Positions 40,740 to 51,247 of a DNA stretch of 64,000 nt are shown in pieces. The notes under the pieces are model-generated. The model ran no database searches and was not told where the DNA came from. It saw only the letters and a list, made by a program, of their open reading frames with translations. Position numbers and translations under genes: made by a program. Positions within the stretch are counted from its first letter, which is position 1, and each line of letters opens with the position of its first letter. The stretch spans positions 4,034,408-4,098,407 of the forward strand of contig CM026423.1 of the NCBI GenBank assembly GCA_014871385.1, read 5' to 3'. The DNA comes from Ceratodon purpureus. Taxonomy: Eukaryota > Streptophyta > Bryopsida > Pseudoditrichales > Ditrichaceae.

Positions 40740-42115
40740 ATCGAGCACTGCCGTTGACGGCAGTGGTCCGAGGCCCCATTCAAGTCCCTTCACCGGGGTA
40801 CTAGTTGGTGCCCAAAGCACTGCCATTAACGGCAGTGCTGCCCAAAGCACCGGCAGTGGTCAGGCCCCATTCAAGCCACTTCACCGTGGGTATTGGCCAC
40901 TTCACCGTGGATACTCTATTCGAGACACTTCATTGTGAGCACAAAAAGAAACTCTATTCCAAAAAAAACCATTGCCGGTGTAACGGTGTTGGTAAGGATT
41001 TGAAACAGGCAACCCCATTCACACTACTCTCGTTGCCGGTAGTGGTTTAAAAAAGACATGTGCATTTTGAATTTACTTTTATGTGAATCTAAATCCTTTT
41101 TGTACTTCTCTTTTTTCTGAATTGATCTACTTAAAAGTTTGTTTGTGTAATTTATTTGAATCTTGTATTTGTTAATGTTTTAGATGGTCCTTAAGACAAA
41201 ATCAATCCTATCTTGAATAATTTAAATTGGAGTCAAGTCCAATGCGGTTAACGGCATGGGTCCAAGAGATACACTTAAGTTTTGGATTAGCACACTGTAA
41301 ATTGATGTTTCATAAATATGTACTTTCTCTATATTGATTAATCTGAAATTTATTCAAGTAACTATTTTTCTATTTGTTCTCTTTTTAGTTCCGATAAGAG
41401 ATGTTTGAAAGAAATGAGGATTAATCTTATATTGTTAAATTGCATTTAAGACCTTCGCTGGGACTTGTATTAGTCAAAAAATGAACATCTGGATTTTGCA
41501 TGTTACTTTTTCAAGCTAGTGCTCACAACGAAAATTGTCAAAAGGGGCATTTTCTGTTTTTTGATTTGACCTTTTCAAACCACTGTCGGCAATGGCAGTG
41601 GTCCAAAGGGACAATTTTTATTTTTGAATTTGACCTTTTCAGAACACTGCCAGCAATGGTAGTGGTCCAAAGGGCCATTTTGGTTTTTGAATTAGACCCC
41701 TTCAAACCACTGCAAGCAACGGCGGCGGTCTAAAGGGGAACATTTGGTTTTTAAATGTGACCACTTCAAACCACTGCCCGTAGCGGCAGTACTCGAAAAG
41801 GACATTTTTGGTTTTTGAATTTGACCTTTTCAGACCATTGCTGTTGACGGCAGTGTTTCGAAAGGGAACATTTGGTTTTTGAAATTGACTCGTTGAAACC
41901 AATGCCGACAACGGCAGTGGTCGAAAAAGACATTTTGGTTTTTGAATTTGACCCCTTGAAACCACCGCCGTCAACGGTAGTGGTCCAAAGGGGCATTTTG
42001 GTTTTTGAATTTGACCCCTTGACACCACTACCGTCAACGGCAGTGGTTAAAGGGCCACTTTGGTTTTTGAATTCAACCCTTTCAAACCACTGCCGTCAAC
42101 AGCAATGGTTTCAAA
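40740..42115. repeat. 63-bp array of a CACTGCCG/CGGCAGTG palindrome, left part
   Basis: The dyad ACCACTGCCG...CGGCAGTGGT recurs. Nine units have their core at 41581, 41645, 41708, 41772, 41836, 41900, 41963, 42026 and 42088, that is 62-64 bp apart. They are separated by a spacer like CATTTTGGTTTTTGAATTTG. Looser copies begin at about 40746 and 40820, next to the captured WOX13 region. Units differ from one another in one arm or the other, yet most keep the dyad. Confidence 0.9.
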
Positions 42116-42220
42116 GGAACATTTGATTTTTTGAAATGATTTCAAATAGTTGTACTATTCCTTTTACTTCCTCTAAAATGATACAGAAATGTGTTAGCAA
42201 ACTTGTTTTTGTATATTTTT

Positions 42221-43077
42221 TAACCCCTAAAGTTCTGAGGGTATTTTTCATCAAAACTGCCTCAAAACAGCCCCTCTTCAAAGCAAGGTGGATTTTGCAA
42301 ACTTGGGGTCTTTTTTAGAACATCTAACCGTAAGATCTTGTAGCTAACTTCTATGTCTACATGTCCACCAAATCTCACACGGTCATTCTTCACCAATTGC
42401 AAGATTGTAACGTTCAAAGTAGAAAAACAAGTTTTTTTTCCCTGCAAAAAAAGGGGATAACAGAGTTTTGAAGGCCCAAAAAACCATTTTTTTGCATTAT
42501 GGATTTTGGGGGTTTTGATGCACATCAAAGAAGACTGAGTTAGCTAATAGTATTAAAAAGATTATATTCAGAAACGTTGTGGAAAACTGCCCAAAAAATC
42601 ATTTTCCGCTAGGGGGTATACTGAAATTCACAAACAAAGGCCGTTTTTGGACAATAAATATAACATATAAAAAATTCTTGGATTAAAATTCCGAACGGTG
42701 GAAACATACTCTACTGCCTTCTCTATACATAAAAATTTTTATTTTTGAAAAATATCAAAATCTCAATTTTTGGTGGAATTTCAAAGTTTCGTCTTTGGGC
42801 AGATTTTGGCAATTTTGGGCAGTTTTGGGCAGAATTTCCTGCATTCACAGTGGCTTAGAAAAATTCAGCAGCTGCCTAACGAGCAGCGTTTGGCACTTAA
42901 ACCTTCATAACTTTTGATCCCGATGTCGGAATTGAAAAATAAAAATACGCACACGAACATCTCCGAACGGCCCACCTTCAATAAAAATTTCAGAAAATCC
43001 TGATATAAATTGCATTCATAAATACATGCCCAAATTCCAAAAAAGCCCAAATGTGGCAGATTGTTCTTTAGGGGTTA
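42221..43077. repeat. TA-flanked ACCCCTAA-ended MITE, copy 2, inside the E2 array
   Basis: It begins TAACCCCTAAAGTTC and ends TCTTTAGGGGTTA, about 857 bp, with no frame of note. Palindrome units lie on both sides of it (up to 42115 and from 43195), so it inserted into an existing array. Confidence 0.75.
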
Positions 43078-43194
43078 AAAGTTACAAGTGGGCTCTTTGT
43101 GCCAAAAGAAGTTGCTTTGGGAACTTTTTTACTTGCTCCAAGACCCATGCAAGCCTTAGCACATGTCTAAAAGAGATTTTTAAATTTTAGAATG

Positions 43195-44425
43195 AAACTC
43201 TAGAGACTACTGCCGGCACCGGGAGGGGTTTGAAATGGAACATTTAAATTATGAAATTGACCTATTCAGACCATTGTTGGCACTAGCAATGATCTAAAAG
43301 GAGAATTTTAAATGATTAAATTGACGCTCGACACCACTGCCGGCAACAGCAATGGTCCTAAGGAGACCATTTGGTTTTCGAATTTGACCCCTTTAAATCA
43401 ATGCCAACACCGGTAGTGGAACACTTGATTTTCAATTTTAATCACTTGAAACCACTGCCGGCAATTGCAATGGTCCAAAAGTGGCATTTTCTACTTTTGA
43501 ATTTGAGCCTTCAAACCATTGCAAGCAATGGCGGCGGTCTAAAGGGGAACATTTGGTTTTTGAATGTGACCACTTCAAACCACTGCCAGTAACAACAGTG
43601 GTTTATGAGGGAACATTAAAAAATTTAAATTGATGTATTTAGACCATTGCTGGCACTAATAGTGGTATAAAAAAAATTTTGATCTTTGAACTTTATTCTT
43701 ATATAGATGTTGATACAACTTAATTTTTTTAGAATGGAGCTTCGTTTGTCTCAAGCAGCCTTCAGAGTAATAAACAAAGACCATATTGGAAAGTTTTAAA
43801 TACAATTAAGTTTTGAAGTACTTCATTTGAAGGGAACTAAAGGTTATGTAAATGACAATTTCTACTCATACAAAATGAAACAGAAGTCAAATGTACCCAT
43901 TGATACCCGTGCAATTGACAGAAGTGGTTTGGATTGCAACTTAACATGTTTAAAATGAAGCATTTTTGTTCATGTCTAAAGCATCGTATTTGTAAAATAG
44001 GGCTTCTCAAACCACTGCCGTTGCCGATAGTGGTCTGGGCCGCTACCAAAGTTCATTCCTAATGGCGCTTTGTAGACCACTGTTGTTGCCGGCTATGGTT
44101 CCAACTTGTTAATTTAAACATCAAATGTTCATCTTGAAACCACTGTTGTTGGTGGTAATGGTTTTGACTGCCAATTTTAAAATTCAGAGTTTTTTCCTTT
44201 ACAATATCATGGTTGTAAATTGTGGTTTTAAAGGTAAAATTCTTGATTGAAAAGTGATGGAACGGGTGACAAGGGATTAAAATATAAGCGTTGTTAGTGG
44301 AGGTTGTGTCTTCATCGGGTCATACAAAATTAAATGGACCCTCTCATACCATTAGCGGCAATGATAGTGGTCTGAAAGCACCAACTTAGACCATTGCTGG
44401 CATCGGCAATGGTCAAGGCTACAAA
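43195..44425. repeat. Right part of the E2 palindrome array
   Basis: Further units such as ACCACTGCCGGCAACAGCAA, ACCACTGCCGTTGCCGATAG and ACCATTGCTGGCATCGGCAA occur between about 43200 and 44420. Spacing is less regular and divergence greater than in the left part. The last unit lies just before the captured PrxQ exon. Confidence 0.85.
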
Positions 44426-44471
44426 TGCATAGTGGACTTGAGGTAGTGAGTTTGTTTCTAAGCTTTGAGTT

Positions 44472-45341
44472 CCAATTCGTAGCTACGGCGACCGCTGCTC
44501 TGTGCGCTCTGGCCACCTCCGCGCCTAGCACTGCCATTGCTTCTTAGGGTGCTTGTCACCACGTTGCCAAGGTATAACCTCATGTCAAATTCCTGTTATC
44601 TGTGAATCCCAAAGTCAATTTGACGGATAGCATTTCCAATCTCAACTACTATGCATGCATGTTTGCAAGCTTAAGCCAAAGCTTGCATCTTCATTGAGGT
44701 CGGTCTGTACCTATAGTTGAGTAATATCCTTGCAGAATTTCATCCTCTAGATGTAGACTTACAATACATACTAGGGCATTTGCATCTCAAAATTTATAGC
44801 ACTGTTGTAGGCTCTAGGAGCAATGACGCTAGGATCTCAACAATTGATCTATCAGCCACTATTTATTGATTAGAGAGCCAATATTTTATATCTTCAAGAA
44901 GGGTGCTAGGTGCAAGTACAGTTTGTTGCAAGTAACAATGTCTACGCTCTTTTTGTCATTAGTAGCAAATTGTCTCATCAGTGTACCCTTTGAGAAGCAA
45001 AAGGTTCATGAAACTATTGCATTAGTCCATGATGAGCACTTAGGTTGCAGTCTCTAAAATGCCTACATGATGTAGGAACTAGAATCTTCACTGATTGTTA
45101 CCCTCGATAATTGATATTTTGTTTTTTCATATATTGATGTTGTTTGTTGCAGGTTTCCAAGGGCAACATTGAACCACCAGTGGGGCTCAGAGACTAGGAT
45201 GGCAAACTTGTGAACATGGACAAGTTAAAGGACAAGTCGTTGTTGCAATGCTACTACCATGCCAACGAGACTTCAAGATACATTAAGCAAGCATGTGCAT
45301 TCCGCGATTCATATGAGAAGTTCAAAGAGAGCTGGTGCTAA
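44472..45341 (+). pseudogene. PRXQ: Captured peroxiredoxin Q fragment, degenerate
   Basis: Exon 1 remnant (about 44472-44571) encodes an Ala/Thr-rich transit-peptide-like stretch ending GACHHVAK before a GTATAA donor. Exon 2 (45153-45341) follows a TTGTTGCAG acceptor and encodes VSKGNIEPPVGLRD, a TAG, DGKLVNMDKLKDKSLLQ, then NETSRYIKQACAFRDSYEKF. This is the start of plastid PrxQ. The stop stands where the family has Gln (DQDGK). The peroxidatic Cys of the family motif (TPGCTKQ) is Tyr here (TSRYIKQ). One extra base then breaks the frame after YEKFK. Exon 1 also has a TAG. Introns are kept, so this is DNA-level capture. The product could not act as a peroxidase. Confidence 0.85.
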
Positions 45342-45667
45342 TTTGGGTACTAATTTGAATCTAATTTGCACATGATGCTGCTATTAATGTTTTCTGTCAA
45401 TGGTGGATTATTTGTAGGGATTATTAATGTTTGTGATTTTGCATGTAGGTTGAGCAGAAGACGGCAATGGTAAGTAAGTGAAGGGGATTTTTAGTGTGAG
45501 GAGCAGAGCGATGCCATTGGAGCAGAGCGATGGCAATGAACAGGCAGTTGACGAGGTGTTGATTAGCGTCTTGTTTAGTAATCATTTTTTTGAATTTTGG
45601 GTTTAATTTTTTTTTTTTGCATGGTTAATAAGAGGCTATTGGGATGCTTCACGTGTTAGGATTGGTT

Positions 45668-46588
45668 TAATCCCTAAAAATCCAGGAAAGCCGAAATGGA
45701 TTTTTGTTGTTTTGGGCAGCCAAGATGAAGGGGTTAAACTTCATATTTTTGCCTATGATTTTTACTGGATGCTCCCTATATTGCAAAGTGTATGTGGTAA
45801 AAGTTTGAAAGCGAAATTCCAATTTTAAGACCTTCATCTAGAATATTTAGGTTTCAAGTCCATAACGGGCAGCTTAAAATTAGGGTTTTTTTAAAAAAAA
45901 ATTCTTGAAATATTTTCATAACCAAACCACCACTCAAATTCCAAAGAGACCCAAGTCAAAAAATATACCAATTTTACAAGGGCAGCCTCCAAAAATTACA
46001 AAGCCAAGCTTCAAATTTTTGAATTATTTCTTTCAAGATTCGTCAAAATTTGAGATTTTGAAAATTTTCAAAAATAATTTCGTCCAAAAATTAAAATGTA
46101 TAAAGGCACCTAACCACCGTTTAGATTTTTCTGAAACCAAGTATACGTAACGTCATACATGATTTACGATATCAACTTTTTAGACCCACTTCTAGAAATT
46201 AATTTTTGAGAAGGTCCTAAGAAAGGAATAAGTCTCTAAAATTTTGCATGGTGGTACCCAACTTGATTACCTACATGGAAAAAAAATATGAGCAAAATGT
46301 TTGGGATAATGAACATCAAGTCCCCATTTTCACCATTTACCTTATGTCGTTCGGTTGATACCCAAAAAAACTTTTGCTGCAACTTTGATCATTATAATCT
46401 CACGAATGGTAAACATCCAACGGTTCAAAATCTCATCAGTACTTCTAAAGAGGGTAAAGTACAAGATCTTACGCTTAGATGTCTAAAAAAGGAAAAAAAA
46501 TTGGTCCATACCGTCATTCCCACAAAGCGGTCAAAATGACAGTTTTGGAACTTGGAGCTTCCAAAAACGGCTGGATTTTTAGGGGTTA
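45668..46588. repeat. TA-flanked ACCCCTAA-ended MITE, copy 3
   Basis: The ends are TAATCCCTAAAAATCCAGG and its near-reverse CTGGATTTTTAGGGGTTA, about 921 bp. It is AT-rich with no recognisable gene. Confidence 0.7.
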
Positions 46589-46741
46589 AATTAGCATTTG
46601 AGTTGCTATCTATTGAAGGATCATTTTGAGCTAGTAACTTAGATTGTTCAGAAACGACATTGCCTATATTCGCCTTAGAGAACTATTTTCTTCTTTGATA
46701 GGCAACGTCATATTCTCCATGGACAATGGTCAAAGTTGTTT

Positions 46742-47645
46742 TTAACATTGCCTAGGCTTGTAGCTAAAGGAGAAAAGCATATGTTGTTGGAAGTGGCCTG
46801 TAGTGATCAAGTTGATAAGAATGGGATCGATGTGTTGAGTAACGCCTTCGACAACGCGATCTCTAGGGATGGACAAATAGTTGAGTTGTTTGTGAGAAGA
46901 TTTCTTAGGGTAAATTCTAGAGATGAGAATGGCGGCATGGATTGCTCCATCACCAATTAGGGGGAGCTCAAAAATCACGATGTCGTTGAACACTGCAGGC
47001 AAGTACTCAACCTTCTCCTGTCTCACTAAGGAGCAATCTATTTTTTTGAGAATGTTTTCCCTCCGTGGTCTCTCCGCAAGTTTCCTAATTAGATGGACTA
47101 CACTAACAGTCTCTTCCTTGGAAGGTTGTGAGTTACTAGCACATTTGACTAGAAATGTAGTTGGCAGCCTAGATTCTATAGACTGTTTTGAACATCAGGT
47201 GATGCTTTCAGAGAACTTGTCTCCTTGTCCGAAAAGAGGGAGATGACTGGCGTTACATCAGGAGTATCCAAGCCAAGCTGGACTTTAACCTTCACATCAC
47301 GAGGCAGAGGAGTCTGAATAGTACAAGTAGATGAACAACGAGGAGTTAGAATCTCAGTGGACGCCTGCATTTGGGACTTTGTGAGACCATAAACTCTGTA
47401 TCTACCCGGAAATAGGTTCCAGACCTGTTATCGTCATTGTCTTTCTCAGAAACCTGATCAAGCGTATGTGTAATCTCATTGGTGTCATCATCATATATCT
47501 CTTCCTCAATACTAACAGTTTCTTCTCTGAAGTGAAACCTAAGATTGAAGCGTTGCACCGTCACAGTTGCCAATCCATCGTCATCTATACGTACTGTAAG
47601 TGGAATACCAACACCCTGAGCTCTGAGCACGGCCATGCCTAACAC
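46742..47645 (-). pseudogene. Unrecognised decayed gene in E2
   Basis: On the minus strand protein-like sequence passes through three frames. 47636-47350 starts MAVLRAQGVGIPLTVRIDDD. About 47370-47176 includes PLPRDVKVKVQLGLDTPD. About 47200-46742 is open for roughly 145 codons and includes VEYLPAVFNDIVIFELPLIG. One-base shifts or missed introns would join them. I do not recognise any domain. It may be a captured gene or an element gene. Confidence 0.45.
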
Positions 47646-49819
47646 TCTGTCTGCAGGGATGTGAGTAGAGAGCTCGGAGTGTGACTAGACAAATTAGCAA
47701 ATACAGATTGAGAGGATTAGTGCATTGTCCGCGCCCTACTTATTAGATGTTTAGAACTCATTCGTTAACTTTGTAGCACAAAATCCTTCCAAGTTTGGAT
47801 GTAAAGTTAATTCAAATAATAGTATTAGTCAATTAAGGAGCCGTCATTTTCAGTTAGATCTTGGGTGCACCGTGCAAAGCTGTAAATTTAATGTATTAAT
47901 AACATTTGCATCATGGTTGTAATTTGATTTGATGACTACTTGTATTGTTTTAGATCGTGCCATCATTTGAAGGAACAATATCTACTACTGGTACCAGATT
48001 TCGAAGTATTTGATTATCAATACATTTTTTAAACACCAACTTTAATTCAAAATATACTTATATTTAGTTGTAAACAATATTAGTTTTGAAATAAATACCT
48101 TGGTGGACAATAATTTCTAGACTGGGATTTCGGGTGTATAAGCTGAAGGGAAGTTCTAAAAGATCTTAAACATGTGACATGTTTTCTATTTTCAATTTTA
48201 ACCATCTAATTCAATGTTCATGGCCTTATGAAGGAAAGACATAACATGTGCCAATGTGATTCTGAAATTCCTCATAAAAAATTTACAGAATTCTGGACCC
48301 TATATAATGTTAAACCACATTAGTCAGGAAGTTGGTTCTTTTTTATAATCATAGCATGAAATTAAAAACAATAACCTCAACATATAATTACAATTGACAA
48401 CATCAAAATGTTCAAAAAATATATAGAACTATAATCATTTTTGCCATTGCGGAAATATTAGCTGTAAATAAGTCCACTGTGATGAATTTTTGGCTCTACC
48501 ATTCATACTTCGAGAGGAGTAAATGAGGTCATACTAACGTTGTTTTCATACAGTCAATGTCCGCCATCCATCTACTGAGGCCAGCCTTAAGCAGACTGGA
48601 TTCACTCAACACCCATAATGCCAATGTTTATTAGCCACAAGAAAAAACATAACATATTTCTATAGAAGTGAAGTGTACTTTCCGCATGTCATACTGAGGA
48701 GTACACTTACATATAGCACATGAATAAACATCTAATTGTTACGCATGTCCACACACGGGGCCTACATATCATCTCGGTAAAGGAAGCTAACTCCGGAAGC
48801 AGAGATACAGTCCTCTACGGCGCATAGACACTCCATGAGTTTCCTATTTCTGCCACCAAACTCTTGTTTAGATTACCTTGAGGAGAGCTTGACTGAACAA
48901 CTGGATTCACGACGCCGGTGGAGGCCACGAGAAACGGGATAAGGAACTCTGACATGATGCTGATGAGCTCAATGGTACAGGTCACTGTCCACCGCCATTC
49001 CCCATCCAAATCCACGAGACATGCGACGTGCCTAAACGGCAGAAGGTCCATACCTCGAATCGTGGCCCGCTCCACCTCCACCAGCCATGGCCATAGCTCC
49101 TACAGACTGCCGGTGCCTTGGGGACTAAACCCACAGCCGCTCTCGTCCTCCTCGACGTCGCATTACGAACCTTTGGCATTTCGCCCCAGAATTGGTTGTT
49201 GTTGCCGACCGTTTCAAGCTAGGCTGCAGAATTATCACCCCAACGTCATACTCTACCCCTGCATACAGCACGGAATGGCGGAGACTGTATCACTATGCTA
49301 AGACGCCACCCACAAACGAGCTGCAAAATAAGGAATGGCCTCCTCGTATGAAACTCACGTGCTGTAACGTGATGAGAATCATCCACTTGTATCACTCAAA
49401 TGAAGAGGATTCGATGCGTGGGAGGACGGAGAAATCTTCGATGACGACAAAGACTTTGACAAGGAATATCTTGGTTTCAGCAGTACCATTATTATACACG
49501 AACTTTGAAATATTCCAGGAAGTTTTCAGACCTTGTTTCCTTTACATTTTGTGAAATTTGTTTTTCCTATAATTAATTACATAATCCTATGCAAGAATTA
49601 CTTGTTTGATCTAAAAAACGTAACGCTCGAACATTGTATCCAGATCCAACCCTAAACCACATCTAACGGAATGTATGCATGACGTCATCATAACATCAGC
49701 CCTAATTTGTACCTCTTAAAAGAAACGTAATAACTGAAGCGATTTTAACCCTGAAATCCACGGAATTACATACCTTTTCTAAAAAAAGTAACCAAAAAAA
49801 TGCCTTATTTTAGTATTTT
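47646..49819. other. E2 right interior
   Basis: 47700-48780 is AT-rich with nothing recognised. A GC-rich patch at 48815-49330 has open frames on both strands, for example minus 49081-48815 including DGEWRWTVTCTIELISIMSE, and could be another captured exon, unnamed. The rest runs to the right TIR. Confidence 0.35.
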
Positions 49820-49861
49820 TCCGCGGTTATAGGGTACACTTTACTATTGAAAATATGGTTA

Positions 49862-49924
49862 AAGGTCCATTCTCTGCTCTCCATTTTTTGCTCTCCGCTC
49901 TCCGCTCGTCGCTCACCGCTCGCA
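49862..49924 (-). repeat. E2 right TIR
   Basis: It reads CTCTGCTCTCC, CTCTCCGCTCTCCGCTCGTC and GCTCACCGCTCGCAT, the reverse of the left TIR. The target duplication follows at 49939-49948. Confidence 0.85.
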
Positions 49925-49948
49925 TGCTAACTTTCCCCGTGGGAACAA

Positions 49949-50009
49949 CAATGCACGGAGAAGACCGGCAGCTAGTTATACATCAACCGACCAAAATTGA
50001 CCAAAATTG
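49949..50009 (+). pseudogene. Displaced 3' end of the interrupted membrane-protein gene
   Basis: Directly after E2 and its 10-bp duplication, the frame of the gene at 32665-34191 continues as GTTMHGEDRQLVIHQPTKID and ends at TGA about 50007-50009. The stretch RQ-x-V-G-x-T-M-x-G matches the tandem repeat just upstream of the break, which confirms that the two parts were once contiguous. Confidence 0.8.
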
Positions 50010-51247
50010 ATATTTAGCCAATAGAACTTGAATGCCTTAGGATATTTTTCGATTGAAAATTCTAAAAATTTCCGGTTGAAAATTCTAAAAATTATGTATT
50101 ACATGAATATCACATTGGCTCCAATATGTGCGCAAAACCATGTATTCACTCAAGCTCACCACTTGGTCATTCACTAATCACTTTTATGGTTAGGAATGAA
50201 AGTTACATTTTTCTATACTTACACCACTTCACATATGTCATGTGAAGAGAAAAAATAAAAAAATTGTATTTGATTTGATTTTTATTGAATCTTGTATAAT
50301 GACATGGTGAAGGCAAGAAAATGAGATTGGCGTAGGCGTTACACATGGATGTCTCCCAGTTGAATTTGATTATGCCTTGGAATGACCCTTCCATTCTAAA
50401 AGAAATTACACCTTTAAGAGAAAGGATTTTCAAAGAAATAGCTAAAGAATGTTATGAAATTTATAACTTGCAATTACTTACAGATTTAGATTCACAATAA
50501 TACTATTATTAGATGCATGCAATTGTAGAGCCAATGTGGAATCTAAACAAATTGTGAAGAATATACATGTATCTTGTAGCAGTTAACTCTAGACTTATTG
50601 TCAGTCCAAAATCGTCACTTACTTCTAACAATCCCTATTGTAAGCCATTGCAAAAACTAGTGCAAGGGTGATGGAGACTTAAGACAATTCAACATGTATT
50701 AGAAGTAACCGTTTGTCAAATATGTTAATCAATTGGACGTATCACGCAACATTCATCGCTATGGTGATTGTGTATTACGCGTTGCAAACTTAATTGCCTT
50801 GCCGAGATCGTCTTCTCACACAGTCTTGGCGGTCCACTTCCAAAATTCTTTTATATGTCAACTCCTTAACTCTTCTTTATTTTGTCATTGTAGCTTATTT
50901 ACAACAAGCTTTGGCTTGAGAGGTCAAATCAAGTTGGTAGTTGTGAGAGCATTCCAAGGTTTCATAATTAGTAGCTCAATCCATTGCAAGTGCCATGTCT
51001 CAAACTTTTTTGCATAGTGTTTTGCTGCACGGCACCGGTGCTAAAATTTGAGAGGAATGCAAGCATGCCGATAAGATTCTCTACAACCTCATATCGGAGT
51101 TCTTTGGCGAATGCAAGTTTGTCTAGGATCACGTCGAGCTCAGGAGCGTCTATGTCATCAACACAGGTTTTGGTATATATGCGGCTAGATGGATCTTTGG
51201 ATTTCAACTTTCATCGAGTGACTAGCATTGTGCATTTGTAATACTTA
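50010..51247. other. AT-rich spacer
   Basis: No gene is supported. Frames on both strands at 50733-51240 are moderately protein-like (minus 51207-50968 reads DDIDAPELDVILDKLAFAKE) and may be part of the decayed gene that follows, but strand and exon limits cannot be decided. Confidence 0.35.

Larger units (their letters stand above)
34166..49938. mobile_element. E2: about 15.8-kb TIR element carrying captured host gene fragments
   Basis: The left end (34166 on) reads GGACGAGACTTGTATGCGAG and continues GCGGTGAGCGGCGAGCGGAG. The right end is the reverse, with GCATGCGAGCGGTGAGCGAC as its complement. Both are followed by GAGAGCG/GAGAGCA units. The subterminal motif CCCTATAACCGTGGA is at 34374-34388, with the reverse TCCGCGGTTATAGGG at 49820-49834. 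A 10-bp duplication flanks it inside a coding sequence, which fixes the ends. Inside are exons of a HAD hydrolase, WOX13 and PrxQ, a 63-bp palindrome array, two MITEs and an unrecognised decayed gene. No transposase is readable, so it is probably non-autonomous. Confidence 0.85.
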
